Notes: generated by a model from the letters alone, not told the origin. Shown: positions 34,403 through 46,689, counted from the first letter of the stretch. The stretch is DNA of 64,000 nucleotides from Periconia sp. R9002 (GCA_023627715.1 JAMAHW010000062.1:124001-188000), one strand, 5' to 3'. Numbers and translations: made by a program.

Positions 34403-34967
34403 TAGCGCTTCACTGGAAAGACAATAGAAGCTCCCAAGTTGAACAAGGCTGGGAAGGCTGAATTTATATGAGTGTAAGAGCTTTTGGCCCGCTGTGATGG
34501 TTGTTCTATTCGTAGCTCCCCTGTCGGCGTTGTTGGCAGTGCCAACTTCGATTGGATCAACCCATGCATTTGCGCGCGCTAACTTGCAGCAGATTACCCC
34601 CTTACATACCCTATCTTTTGTAATTTTCTACTTTGCAAAGGGGATTTGTTACGCCTTACCATCCATCTAATGATAATTATACTTTCTGAAAAATTAATGT
34701 CAGATTCAAATACCCTATAGTAGAGATGCTTTGTGCTTTGAGTGCCCTGCTCACCGTAATCTTCAGTGCTCAATGTTGTCCTTCAATTCTAACATTAGCA
34801 CATGCTGACCGGTCAACTGAACCTGTAGTTGACATATCTTTATACTTCTCTGCATGTCTCATTCTTTCTGTTCTAGTATTTCTTTTTGCTGTGTATGAAT
34901 CTATTTTACTCTCCAGGTCAATGGGTATCCAGACTTGAATACCACGACTGCTTCATTTGGATCGAAA
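34403..34967. other. Divergent intergenic region
   Basis: Promoter region shared by the minus-strand gene at 34402 and the plus-strand gene at 34968. A 70-codon plus-strand frame at 34726-34938 with two hydrophobic stretches is present but could not be spliced to anything and is not called. Confidence 0.5.
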
Positions 34968-37053
34968 ATGCTCAGAACAAACGACAACGGGATTTCCGTG
35001 CCCCAGACGCCGGTGGCGCTATGCCCTTCTATCGAGCCAGGAATTACACTAAAGAACAAACAGAGGGGTTCTCCTCTCAACATCTCGCTTCCTACCCCCG
35101 AATCAGATGTTCAAACTCTCAAACCGAGTCAGGATACGTGCAGCAACTCATTAAATGATTCTGGATACATGTCCCCCGCCCAATCGTTACGTACACAAAA
35201 AAAAACCCTTTTCTCATCACGGAGCTTGGAAGTTTACAACAAGCCTATCTCTGAGGAGCTCAAAAACCGCTTTTTTGACATTAGAATCTTGTACGCACAG
35301 TCGCTATGGGAAGCAGTTTCGAGCAGGAGGAAAAAAGATCCAGGTGACATCTCCATGAAGCTGAAGTACTTGGGAGAAAACGAGTCGGATGCCCAACTTT
35401 ACATTGTTATCCAATGCGAGAAACGTGTGTCGAGGAGGGTGAAGAAGTTTTTTGCCCAACAACATGTGATAGAGGATCTGAGGCCAAGTTTTCGAGTCCA
35501 CGTAATCGATACAGGCCCGTTCAGGTTAGCAGGCTCTGAGACATTTAGAGTTCTGGGAAATCTGAATGATTCACAAACCACACTGTGTGGCATGCCAATC
35601 AGGTTGAGTTCTGAAAACGACTTCAGATTGGTCACCCTAGGTGGCCTGATTATGGTCACGACACAGGAGAGGGCCATCTATGGTATCACGGCCGGACACC
35701 AGCTCGCAAACCTACGAGATAAGACCCCAAGCGACGTATCATACTTGGAGAATATTGAATCTGGCTCCACCGATGAAGATACCGACGACGAAGAACATGA
35801 GCCAATCTTCATTATAGGCTCCGGTCAGGATCATGCCCACCGAGAAGAACATACTTCAGATTCTCCCCAAGTGGATATTGGAGAGGTGATTATGCATTCC
35901 TCTAGGTCCGGGGATTCTGTTATAAATCACGATTGGGCACTTGTTGCGTTGGATCACGAACGATGGGTCCCTAATTGCCTGGTCCAACAAACAGAACCGA
36001 CCAGCTTTGCAGGCAAGCAAGATCTGAAGATAAACCTAACACCCTTCCGATACATGCCAGGATTGATATTTTCGGAACAATTCGTAATTGCTATCACCCC
36101 TCACGGCCTTCAGCGAGGGACGCTGACTTCGAATCGTTCTGTGCTATTGATCTCGCCCGGCAAAGAATTTGTTCAAACTTTCGATTTCGCGCCATGTCAT
36201 GGATCAGGTATGTGTCGACTATCCATAAATACTAAAAAACATGGAATGACATGTATAAAGGTTTTATACCAGGAGACTCTGGATCATGGGTAGCAAACGA
36301 GACTACAGGCGAGGTATACGGTCATATAGTATCAGTCGATACTTTTGGCGAAGCAACTGTAATGCCTATGAAAACTACCTTGCTCGATATCAAATGTCAA
36401 CTTGAAGCCCACGAAGTTTGCCTTCCTTCTGAGGAAGACATATCAGATGTTCAAGGCCTCCAAAAGCACACCTTGATGATAGATGAGCCACCGCATCTAG
36501 TTTCGTGCAATCAGGACAAGGCTGAATACACTTGGGACAAGAAAATAAATGCGGAGAGTCGACGCGGCAAGCGCAAAGTCGGAAGCTCTCACTATGACGA
36601 CAAGCCAACGAAGGTCAGGGGCCAGAATAGTCATTATAATCTTAGAAGTGCAGCCGCATCGACAATCAGTGATGAAAGAACACGCAGCTCGGCCTGGACA
36701 GCAGAAGCGGATGAAATCCTTATTCAAGCCCGCGCCAAAAATATGAACTGGAACCAAATTACGCAAAGACACTTCCCCTCAAAAAGCCCAAATAGTTGTC
36801 GCAAGAGACACGAGCGGTTGATGGAGATGAGAAAAAAAGCACAATGGGACAAAGAAAAACAAGACCTCCTTGCTATTGTGTACATGGAAAATCGATCAGA
36901 GGTGTGGGCTCCCCTGGCTAAAAGATTAGGTGAGAAGTGGGAGACCGTCGAGGCAACGGTACGTCTAACAACATTTACACATTTGTCCCCACTACATCCT
37001 GCTAGAAGAATCATGTAAAGAATCTTTATACTAACTCTTTACCAAGTGTATGA
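34968..37053 (+). CDS. Trypsin-fold serine protease domain joined to two Myb/SANT-like modules
   Basis: Exons 34968-36207, 36261-36958 and 37006-37053 give 661 aa. The N-terminal 80 residues are disordered. The protease-like domain has His244 in GITAGHQ, Asp322 in NHDWALVALD and Ser420 in PGDSGSWV, the order and spacing of a chymotrypsin-type triad; the PGDSGSW loop is built across the first intron (donor GTATGT, acceptor ATAAAG). An acidic insert (DEDTDDEEHE) lies between His and Asp. After a basic linker (RRGKRKVGS), two SANT/Myb-like helical units follow at about 558-605 (WTAEADEILIQA, WNQITQRHF, SCRKRHERL) and 611-650 (WDKEKQDLLA, WAPLAKRLGEKW). There is no signal peptide, so the protein is intracellular. 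The first ATG in the open frame is used. Fusion of a regulatory-type protease to DNA- or histone-binding modules suggests a nuclear role; substrates are unknown. It sits next to an NLR gene cluster. Confidence 0.78.
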
Positions 37054-37549
37054 GAGAAGGTCTCAAAAACATGTCTCAGTTATTCCGGTCGTCGAGGAAA
37101 AAGGCCAATGACAGCGGAGTTTGCGTTGGTGATCATGAAGACTAGCGAGCTCCAAAAGATACGACCTGCAAAATTCCGCAAATTCCTTCATTTCAGGTAC
37201 CGGCCGTACTCTCCTGGGCAACCAATCATCCCTATACGCCGGAGCAGTTGATTGTATCGCTTTCTCCTTCCCTCGTCTGCGTGTATGTTGTACAAACATC
37301 TAAAAAGGGTATCATAAGTGTCAGATAGTTTATAGCACCATAGTACTAAGGGCTATCTCTACCCATACAAAAAGGAGGAGGAATATATATTAAACACATA
37401 AAAACGGAAAACAAAAAAGACAGCACGAAGGGTATCATTCAGACGCCTCTCACCAATGGTCTGACTAGCGGCTTTGTCATGCTCTTGAGATATATAAAAG
37501 TCTTCGTCGTCGGCAGTAGTAATGGTAGCGGCCAGGGCCACCTCATAGA
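37054..37549. other. Convergent intergenic region, nothing recognised
   Basis: Between the stop codons of the protease-Myb gene and the C2H2 gene. Short frames on the minus strand (37063-37299, 37359-37541) lack support. Confidence 0.55.
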
Positions 37550-39384
37550 TTAGGAGTACCGGGTTGGTGGATTTGGCCGGCTGGTATCAAATGACCACTC
37601 TCGTGTTTCGCGTCGTCTCCGCCCTTCTGGTGTAGTAGGCCAGAACGGTGACGGAGGCCTTGGAGGAGTGGCGTACGATGAATTCACCCACGATGAAACG
37701 CGCGAGTGTGCGCTGGGGCTCCATATCGCGTCATACTCTGTCTTAGGTTGCTGCGTAAAGATGTTGGAAGGGACTTCTACCCGCTTCTTGTTGCGCTGGT
37801 TGTGTTTGCGAGGAGGATGCGAGTGACCACTGTTGGCACTACCAAAGGAAGATGCGCGCGAGGCAGGACGCGCCTTGGAAGAGGTTTCAGCTATGATAGC
37901 ATAGTCGGAGCTGCGACGGGTTCGAATTTCGTCTTGATCAGGTTGAGGTAAGTTTGACATTTTATCTGTTGGGTAATAAGTAGGCGGCGAGCGCGACTCC
38001 GAGGGATAGTAGTTTGAAGATCTCTCATTTGAGTAATATGCCGGGGGCGAGCGCGTCCTCGAGGGATGATCGTCGCGGGAGCTACGTGCTGGCCAAACAG
38101 GGTATCGTTCAACAACTCCAATCCGGGGGGATTTTCTTGGGTCATATCGCTCTCCGCGTATGTGCTTTTCCTTGCTCGCATTAGATCCGAAAACAGGCTC
38201 GTCTTCTTCTCCCGTAGAACTGGACAGGTTATCATAAAAATAATTTCGCGGTCTTTGTGATGGCGGTGCTGATGCTGATGATGTTACTGATTTCTGAGCG
38301 CGAGTCTTGACTGAAGATGAGGCCGGTGGTGTTGGTACTGGTCTCCTTGAAAATTTTGGAGGCCCATAACGTGGGGAACCAGGTCTGGAACGGAATTCTA
38401 TACTCCGATCTTCAAATTCTGGCGTGCGGCGCCATTCGGGTGAAGGTCTTTGAGGTTCAATTTTGGGAGCACGCGAAACACGCGGAGCCTCTGGTGTACG
38501 TTGAGTAGTGGAAGTGGAGCGAACTTCAGAGTTTGCAATCCTGCCGTATGGTTCATTCCTACGATACTCTCTTGATACGGTAGCTGGAGGTTTGTTTTTA
38601 TGCATTGAATCAGATAAAGACGGCCTTGTACGTGCCAGGTCCTTCTCGTAAAAATTTGGGCCTTTCTGGCCATTTCTAGGTGGCTCTGGTCGGAATTCCG
38701 TATCCCATGTCTTATAAAAGCTCTTGTGGGGCAGATTGCTGTTTGAGTAGCTTCTTGGGGTATCATTGCTCGTGTGAACATTATTAACATGCCGTGCTAA
38801 CGCCGGAGGCTTTGGGTAACCTTTGCCGCGTTCTCTAGAGTGTGTTCTGTTCACGTATCAGTGCTATGCGTATCCCAACAAAAAACCTGATACTGACCGC
38901 ATATGCCAAGCTAATAGTTCGCTAGATGTGAAACTCGATTTGCAGGGTGGGTACTCAGTGCAGCGGAATTCCTGGGAAGCAGAAGTAGAAGAGGCTGGTT
39001 TTTGCCCTTTTCCAGAGACCGATTTCGATTTGCATCTATCGACGTGAGGCCAGAAGTGTGACCAATGGAACCATTTGGTTCGGCATGTTGGACATTGATA
39101 GTTTTGGGTGCCGCAGTCTATATAGTACAGTTAAAATAACATCCACTATGAACTTTTTGATTTCATTTACCCAATAAAACGTGTTGTTTGATTTCCTGAA
39201 GGTACACACACCAAAAACTGCAACGCAAACACCTGTAAGGGCCATTTGGACCGTTCATAGGTGAGATATACCGATTGGCCATATCGATAGCCATTTGCTT
39301 CGAGATTCGTTCGGGTTCCTCAAGTGCTGCAGGGGCTACCTGCTCATAGAAGTCATTTTTATCTGAATAAAACCGTGGAGGCAT
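37550..39384 (-). CDS. C2H2-type zinc-finger protein with long disordered tail
   Basis: Exons 39384-39171, 39117-38898 and 38846-37550 give 576 aa. Three Cys-rich units are assembled over the splice sites: YRCLRCSFWCVYLQEIKQH in exon 1, YQCPTCRTKWFHWSHFWPH plus RC in exon 2, and FRCTEYPPCKSSFTSSELLAWHMR in exon 2, followed after the intron by ALARHVNNVH. Each resembles a degenerate C2H2 finger. The remaining about 400 residues are disordered, rich in Pro, Ser and Arg, with SxSPPxYY repeats (RSPPAYYSNERSSNYY; SRSPPTYYPTDK) and the motif SSFGSANSGHSHPPR near the C-terminus. That last motif is shared with the zinc-finger gene at 44490, so the two are paralogues flanking the NLR. Probably nuclear; function unknown. 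Confidence 0.75.
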
Positions 39385-40193
39385 TATTTTCCTTTTCCTG
39401 AGGGCTCCCTCAAATTCCAGTTGATGTCTGATGCCAGAATAATGAAGGAACAGGCGTATTCAATTGCGAAGACTCAAGGTTAACGGATTTCGGAAAGTAT
39501 TCCTCGAAAGCACCCAATCAAGGAGATGAAGACGGCTATTTCCTCCAGTCAGGTTGATACGAGACTGAACGTCGACACAGCCTCGTGCCCGGGGGGCAAT
39601 AACACGGAGAATGCGGCGACTCTGCGGAGACACCAGAGTAGGAGCTGCGAGTCGTTACTACTCACTCAAAATTCCGGGAAAGTTTCCTGAAGGTGGATTA
39701 TCAATGGCGTTGTAGATGAGCGGTCCTGGTATCTTCTGATGATGTTGTTGCTGAGCTTTTCCACTGGGTTGCGATGAGGCTATGGCACTGCCCGGTCAAG
39801 CAGGGAGGGGTCAGTCCTCGGCAGAATTCAGATGATTGGCACTGAATACGAGATCCGCATTCTAGGCAGCTGAACAAAAACCTAGCACAGCAAGCTTAGG
39901 GAGGATAGAAAAAAAGCTTTCTTGTGATTGTTCGCATATGCAAGGCACACATTGCCTTTGAAACGAGCTTCTGCCCCACTTGCATGTTGAACCTCGCCTG
40001 TACCATTTCATCCCCAAGGAAATCAAACTCAGAGTCTCCTATCCGTCCTGATCTTAGCTCTAAAATATCCCACAATGTACTAGGCATCGTACGATGTAGT
40101 TGGAAATTACTTTTCTGGTCGAGCTTTTGTACTCAGAAATGAAATATTCAAGGATGCACTGCTTGGAAGCTCTAATAGATTCTTTGTACGACG
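39385..40193. other. Intergenic region between two minus-strand genes
   Basis: Promoter of the C2H2 gene and 3' flank of the NLR gene. A 63-codon minus-strand frame at 39896-40087 starts with ATG but has no family features. Nothing else recognised. Confidence 0.5.
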
Positions 40194-43100
40194 TTAAAGT
40201 CGATCTGAAAAGTTTTCATCAAGATAATACATCTGGTAGGGATCATCGAGGGGAGTTTCGAGCGACTTCAGATGATGCAGTTTCTCTCTTGTCAGATTCG
40301 CGACGTCTGATGCGCTGCCATAAGTCTCTTCATAGAATTGCAGCGTTTCCTCCCAGAGTTTTTCTGCCATCTTCAAATCTTCCTCGCTGCGGTCTCCCAT
40401 AAGACTCTGAGCTCTACCATGTCTCATACATGAGTGAGCAAGCTCATCGATCGCTCGCATTGTATCCGGATGGCGCCTTCCCCACCATCCCATATATGTC
40501 TCGATAATGTACTCGAAAATCTTCCGAGCCGGGGCGAAAAGAGAACGCTCAACGCACACCCTTCCAATATTGAGTCGAACAGTGAAAGTTACCGGGTGCA
40601 TTGCATGAAGGTAATTCTGGAGTCCATCAAATGCCTCTCTGAATGCCTCCTCTGCAGCGTCTAAGTCTCCCTTGTGGAGATGAGACTCACCCAGATCATT
40701 CAGTATTCGATAATAAAAGCGCAAGTTCTCGTCTCTTTCAGAACTTCTGGGGTGGTTTAAAGCGCCTGAAAAATGTTGAGCAGCTGTTACAAAACATTTC
40801 TGACCTTCTGTCAGCTCGGAAATCATTACTAAACTGCGCCCTTGGTTATATAAAGTAGCCATGAAAGCATCCTCTGCACTACTCTGAAGTTTTCTCATCC
40901 ACTGCATGGAATTTTCGAAAGCTTCCAGGGCCCTGTGGTATTTCCGTTGTGCGTGATAGATAAGACCCAGATTATTTTCGATAGTGGCCATCATGTCGCT
41001 GTTTTCCTCCGATTCCTCATCATGCGTTAGTAAATTCGTGATTGTGATGTATAACCGGCATGCTTCATTATACCGTCCCAGAATACGGTACAAGTCCCCA
41101 AATCTCTGAATTTCGACTAAATCTAAACTAGAACCACCTCTGTTTTGTTTCATATGTGTCATGCATTGGTCAATGTGCGGTTCTAGCCTTTGTGCAATTT
41201 GTAATACGTCTCGATCGGTGGATCTCGGGACTTTATCAGCCACCATAGAGACTGCGCATTGCACGTAAACTTTTGCATCTTCTTTTGCATTCCATCTCAA
41301 AAATTCGTGAATGGCAGGATGTATTTCGTAAATGAACTCATTGTGACCATCTAATTTAGCTTCGACGAACGAGAGGTCGCAAAGCAGACGTACGCAATCG
41401 CGGAAGCGGTCAGCATTTGCTAGTCCATGGACCCAATCCGGATAATCTCTATCGAATACGGTGTTTTCGAGAAGAGCATGCCACATGTCGCGATGGTCGA
41501 GAAAACTGAAGAGAGTCAAGAGCCTAGTAGCTAGTGAATTCCTTCTCTTTATTTCTGCAAAACTGACTTCGAATGCACGCATGCCGTCGCTGTATTCGAG
41601 CTCTCTCGAAGTCCATCGTTTCACATATTGAGAAACTGACTGGGGATAACGTGACATGACTGAGGTGGCAAGTCTGAGAGCCAGTGGGTGTCCTTTGAGT
41701 AGCTTGGCTAGTTCAAGTATATCTGCATCACATCTTTCAGCATATCGATATGTAATTTAGGCTGACTGGCATACCCTTTTCCTGTCTGGAGCTATAGGAG
41801 ATTTCTTGCCGAAGAAGCTCCACGGCATCATTCTCTGGCAACCCTTTGATCTCTAACTGTTGAGAGAAGGTGACGGCCAACTCCTTACTCCTTGTAGTGA
41901 GAATGATAGATCCCAGAGGCAATCTATTTATGTAGCCGAAAATGTCTTTCTGCACGTCCGCATCGCTCGACAATGAATCGAGCACAAGAACCCATTTAGG
42001 GCGTGAGGTATTTCTAAGCTCAGTAAAAAAGGCGGCGATCAATCTCCGACGTTGATCTTGATAACCTTCGTGATTTTTTGTGCTCATAGACGACGGGCTG
42101 TTAGAAACTTTAAGGTAGTTTAGTATTCCCTTTTCGAACGACTCAATGCTCTCACTCGTTACCCAAAACGCCTCGAGTTTCGGCCGGCGATGTAGATACT
42201 TCGACACTAGTTGTGATTTTCCAGCGCCGCTTATACCCCAGAGCGCCACTACGGACCGTCGAGTCATATTTGTGTGATTGATATCAAGCCATGAATCAAG
42301 TATTGCAAATTCCTCTTTTCTTCCCACAAAACGACATTCTTCGGGAAGAGCCAAAATTAGGCGTGTGCGAACATCTGGTAAGATTACGGACTCATCTTGA
42401 AGTGCTACGTGAAGATGTTAGCCTTGTCCACTTTGCATGTGTTACATGATGGCATAGCTATATAAATTCATTCGTGATTACATGAACTAGTGAAACATTA
42501 TACAATGCAACACATACGAAGTCATGTTACAACGCGATCAAAGTTGAAGGTTTTTGTGATTTCTAATCCATGTACCGGTATTCTTCACATGAAACCTCGA
42601 ATGCGACATGCGATCGCGGCATAGATAAGCTTTCACGTACCAGGTGCATTGTCTGCGCGCAATGGATTCATGTTGAGTAGCATCTCCTTGACGTAGGCAG
42701 CTGCAGTAAGAGCAGCGTAAGGCTGCCATTCTTTATTCTTTGAAGCATCAGCGAAGTCACAAATGCCTCGGATCACAGCCACAGGTAGCCTCGTCATCAT
42801 TCCAGCGGCCTCCATCTCAATGGCAATTCCTCCGTACTTGTCCCTAAGCTCTTCTCTCCTTTTTTTTGACTTTATGACTCCATTTCCCGATAGAATGGCC
42901 CCGTAGTGAGCTTTGGGTCCGTCTTTCTCTTCCCGTTGTGGCTTAGTTGCCGGCCAGTCTTCACTAGGTGGTGGTGGATGTGGTCTCACATAGTCCGCGT
43001 CTTTAGTTATCGCATTACTCAGGTGTTTTGTGAAATCACTTCCGGTCACCCTGATCTTGCGAATGACATTACGAAGACTGTAATGCGTTGAGTTCTGCCA

Positions 43101-43529
43101 CTGTTTGATCTCAACCCTTTCATCATAGACTTTGACGAGGTCGTAGCCGACGATTCCGGAATTGTCGCCCTCAGGAACAGCCACAGCAACGTCGCCGAAT
43201 CGTATATCCCTAGTGGAGGATGGCATGCCTGCGGCGACGCCGACAAGAAAGCCCGCTTTGAGGTTTCGGAAGTCTCGCAAAGCCTCGGAAGCCATGCTTC
43301 CAGATACACCGATACCCACTTCCCCCTCGGGATATCCAGCTATTGCGACATTATGGGGCCCAATCTTGCCTAGCACGTATGAGACTGTTTGTCCTGGTGT
43401 GTCCCAGGAAGTGCCTTCATGATGTTCGTCCAACATCAAGAAGGCGGCTCTCATCTCTACTGCCAGAGGACAGAGTAGTACAACATTATATTTGTCTAGG
43501 TTGTGTGGTTCGTCCATGATGTTGAACAT
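40194..43529 (-). CDS. NLR-type STAND protein: PNP/UDP phosphorylase domain - NB-ARC - TPR
   Basis: Fungal NOD-like receptor architecture, a family linked to non-self recognition and regulated cell death; ligands are unknown. Exons 43529-42641, 42404-41775 and 41722-40194 give 1015 aa. The N-terminal purine/uridine phosphorylase-like domain (1-290) has VGVAAGMPS, IEMEAAGM and RGICDFADASKNKEWQ, the last including the usual catalytic Asp. NB-ARC (about 320-560) has Walker A GISGAGKS (about 353-360), Walker B WVLVLD (about 434-439), SIILTTRS, and GHPLALRLA right after the second intron. The C-terminal 400 residues are TPR-like helical repeats (NNLGLIYHAQRKYHRALEAF; LGESHLHKGDLDAAEEAF). The 236-bp first intron joins the effector to the NB domain (donor GTACGT, acceptor CACGTAG). 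All motifs look intact. Flanked by two related zinc-finger genes. Confidence 0.92.
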
Positions 43530-44489
43530 TCGAAATCTCTCGTTGCGTTACAGGTATCGAGATGTCTTCCGATATTAACTCCGGACTCAGAGTCGTCTGT
43601 TATCGAGACAGCACGTAGCGTGGCGTGGCGTCTTGGGACAATGACTATCAATGTCTGTAACTCTAATGAGATATAGCTAACATTGATATATGCAGGATGT
43701 AGCCACTCCAACGAGGGATATAATGCCTGCCTTATCGCTCGATCTTGATGCCGCGCGTCGGAAGCATGGGGGTGGTAGCCTGGCTATTCTGGACGGGGGA
43801 AAACTCTCTTATACAATGAAGTACCAGACTCGAAACTGTACCTTGAGGCAATACAGCGAAATATGTATCGTGAGGAAGCAAAGTAGTGGGACTGGTTATA
43901 AGTGACATCAGAAAGGTTGTGCAATTAAAGCAATCAATTGAAATAGCTCAAGCAAGACGAGCAAGCTCGTATTCGGCGCCACCTTATGTCATCGTTTTCG
44001 AGATAACTTTATCCGAGGCGGGTGCCGAAAAACCCCTGTCGAACCGGTCAGAGTCCCCTCTACATCCTTTCTACATGGATGAAATTGGCGATTACAGCCC
44101 CTCATCACCTACATATCAACACGCCGGATCATCTCCCTTCACCGGCACTCATGTCGCATATCAGTTAAGCTGTCATCTCTGCTGAAGTGCTCATAATTAA
44201 ACAACCCAAGCCAGGTGACTAGCTGATCAGCTGTGGAATTACGGCACGACGGACAATCTATAGTGCATTGCTGGGATTCTGCGCAAGGCGGCTGTGTTTT
44301 GGATTTCGCCTGTAATTTCCAATTAAACACTCAACCCTTTTTCGGCCAAAGCTTGAACATATGTACGCGTCGGGTTGGTTCTCTACTGTTGGCTAAACGT
44401 ATTTGTTGGTTAAACTAAGCTGGTTCTGGTTCAGTAATCTGTGACTGTCGCTCTGGGACAGCAAGAGAGAAACCAACGTTAGCTACCAA
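43530..44489. other. Divergent intergenic region between NLR and zinc-finger genes
   Basis: About 960 bp that must contain both promoters. Plus-strand frames at 43690-43905 and 43886-44185 are open by chance as far as can be told; the second contains DYSPSSPTY but no supporting structure. Confidence 0.5.
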
Positions 44490-45659
44490 ATGAATTCGAT
44501 AGCGGTGTTAGACGTCCGTGACACAGATAACACAACAATGGAACCGTCTGCCGTCGAACTACCTCGGGTATGTTTATTTCGACCGGTTGTATTGAACCCG
44601 TTGCTGAAGAAATTAGGAACCTTTAGGACCCTGGCCAAGGGTCAATCCAAGACATGAATCCCACTACTATGTCTATGAATGTCCAAAGTGTTTAAGTAGG
44701 GTCTCGTATGAGATGCTTCAGATGCACGATCATCTTTATCATAAAGGTAAGTCGGTATGACCTGCTACCCTCAGAATATTCCACTTATTCATAATCCTTA
44801 CGAATCAGAGTATCAATGCATGGGCTGTCAACTTTTGTTCTCCGGAAAATACCTCTTTGAAGATCATATGCGGGAATGTACTGCAGATATTCCAAGTCCG
44901 TTCCAAGGCTCACTCAAACGCAAGCAGTCGGATCCCATGACTAACAAAAGGCTCCGACGACGCAGCTCCTTCTTCCAAAGCGAACGTGTGTCTCCACCAC
45001 CCCTAGAGCGAAAACACTCCAATGCTTCCTCGGTATCCTCATTCGGAAGTGTCAATAGTGGCGTATCGCATCCACCTCGAACGGAAAGACACAGGAAAAA
45101 GAAATATGTGGACATGTCGTTCTCTGAATTTGCTTCGCATTCACGGCCAGACGAAAGACCACCAAACCACCAGGGCGTCAACAAGTGGCTTTCGCAGCAA
45201 CTCCCCGATACACAGAATAGGGAATCTTCAAATTCCGGGCCAGAATCTGGTCCATGGTCAGGAGCTTCTAGTTCGCAAGCCAGGAATTTTCAACGAACAT
45301 CCAAAGACGGACAACCGTCTAGGATCGAAATCCGGAAGCTCTCTGATCGGCGTAGCCTAAAAGGCCTCTCAAAACGACAAAGACAGGAAGTGTACATGTC
45401 TAGGGTGATGTCGCTTTACGATATAGTACAAACCCTTCGGGTGCAAATTCAACAAACATCCAAGGTTGAACAACAATCGATTGCTGACACCGACGCCCGG
45501 AATCGTGCCCGCCAGCTTCGTCTAGAAAGACTTCAGAAAAGACAAAGACAGGAGGTATACGTGTCTAGAGTGCGTTCGATTTACGATAGGATGCAGCTTC
45601 GCGAAGCTATCACTCACGTTAACCACCGGAGATCAGCGCAGATGAAATCGTCGGCATGA
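44490..45659 (+). CDS. C2H2-type zinc-finger protein, paralogue of the gene at 37550-39384
   Basis: Exons 44490-44567, 44617-44746 and 44809-45659 give 352 aa with consistent phases. Exon 2 holds finger 1 (YECPKCLSRVSYEMLQMHDH, then LYH). The 62-bp second intron (donor GTAAGT, acceptor AATCAG) joins it to finger 2 (EYQCMGCQLLFSGKYLFEDH, then MREC). Then come a basic KRKQ..KRLRRRSS region (likely nuclear localisation), SSFGSVNSGVSHPPRTERH (the motif shared with the paralogue), and a C-terminal region with two copies of KRQRQEVYxSRVxSxYD that would form basic helices. Using the ATG at 44757 instead would lose finger 1. Function unknown. Divergent from the adjacent NLR gene. Confidence 0.75.
45371..45589 (+). 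repeat. Duplicated coding unit KRQRQEVYxSRVxSxYD
   Basis: Two similar stretches of about 53 bp at 45371-45423 and 45537-45589, within the C-terminus of the zinc-finger protein, separated by 113 bp. Silent and replacement differences show the duplication is not recent. Confidence 0.7.
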
Positions 45660-46680
45660 TCCTTCAGCCAAAGCCACATCAAGCTCTGCCCCGTTTATCC
45701 TGTATTCAAGCAACACTCCACCTCTCAATGCTCGCAATTTCTTCCAATCACAGTGCACTGCGCGATGCGGTTGGCATGAATCTAGTGCTCTGGGGTACTT
45801 TGCTGGGTGCCTTTGCCGCGTTGGTAACATCCAATAAATACATAACTGGCCATCTTCGACCTGGAATATAAGAGCGCGCGACATGAATCAGCATCTATCG
45901 TAAAGCTTGAACCAAGTGAGATTTCGCGAGAATTTGTACATGAGGTCACGCTTCCCATGGTCGTCCCGCAGATCTCGCTGTCAAAAGTTTAGAAACTTAG
46001 CTGCAAGAGCTAAGCCTCAATGACCTCAATGATTGCCTGTATGTTCATAGGAGGGAATAAACTTGCGGGAACGTTCCATAGCCTTGGTTAGTGCAAATTT
46101 CCAATTCCTATGGAGTAGTTAACGTTACACGAGGATTGACTGTATGAAGTCATGTTTAAACTTCCATCGCAGCACTTCCGTCGCAGCACTTCCGCGCGTA
46201 ACTAGCTAACTGTCGCCTAGGGCAATTCTCCCAATTGACACGAAAATCATCTTGATCTGTTATTTTACTTACGTTTCTCGCGATTGTACTTAACCCAGCG
46301 CATCACGAGGATCGATGGCGCGCGCTGACTCTCCGGATGGGGGCGACCACTGCGATGGTATGACGACGTTGGAAACTATAATTAGGGCGAAGTTTAAATG
46401 ACCACAATCGACCATTTGGGTTCATGAGTTGGATTTTCAACGGTAATATCAGCTGCCAGAAACTACTACTCGAATTACCATGTAGGGTGGTCCCACAAGG
46501 CGGGCTTAATCAGCTACACCCCCTTCAGCCCTAATCGACCGCTATCGAGAACTTCGCACCCCTTTGGTAAATACATATCGAATCAGTATAGACGATTTAT
46601 ACCCACAGTTTCCAGAACTACAGCTAGCATGAACACCTGAACCCTCCTTACAACAATGTACATCAATGATTGTACCGCAG
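45660..46680. other. Intergenic region, nothing recognised
   Basis: No supported coding exon. It includes the 3' flank of the zinc-finger gene and the degraded 5' side of the transporter relic. Confidence 0.5.
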
Positions 46681-46689
46681 CAGTTCCGA

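Noticed and set aside
34726..34938. 70-codon frame with two hydrophobic stretches upstream of the protease-Myb gene
   Set aside because: Could not be spliced in frame to the protease gene; no family. Possibly chance in an AT-rich promoter.
39896..40087. 63-codon minus-strand frame just downstream of the NLR stop
   Set aside because: Starts with ATG and reads protein-like, but no splice link to the NLR and no recognised family.
43886..44185. Frame containing DYSPSSPTY, reminiscent of an RNA polymerase II CTD heptad
   Set aside because: A single heptad-like string in an otherwise unsupported frame in a promoter region; most likely coincidence.
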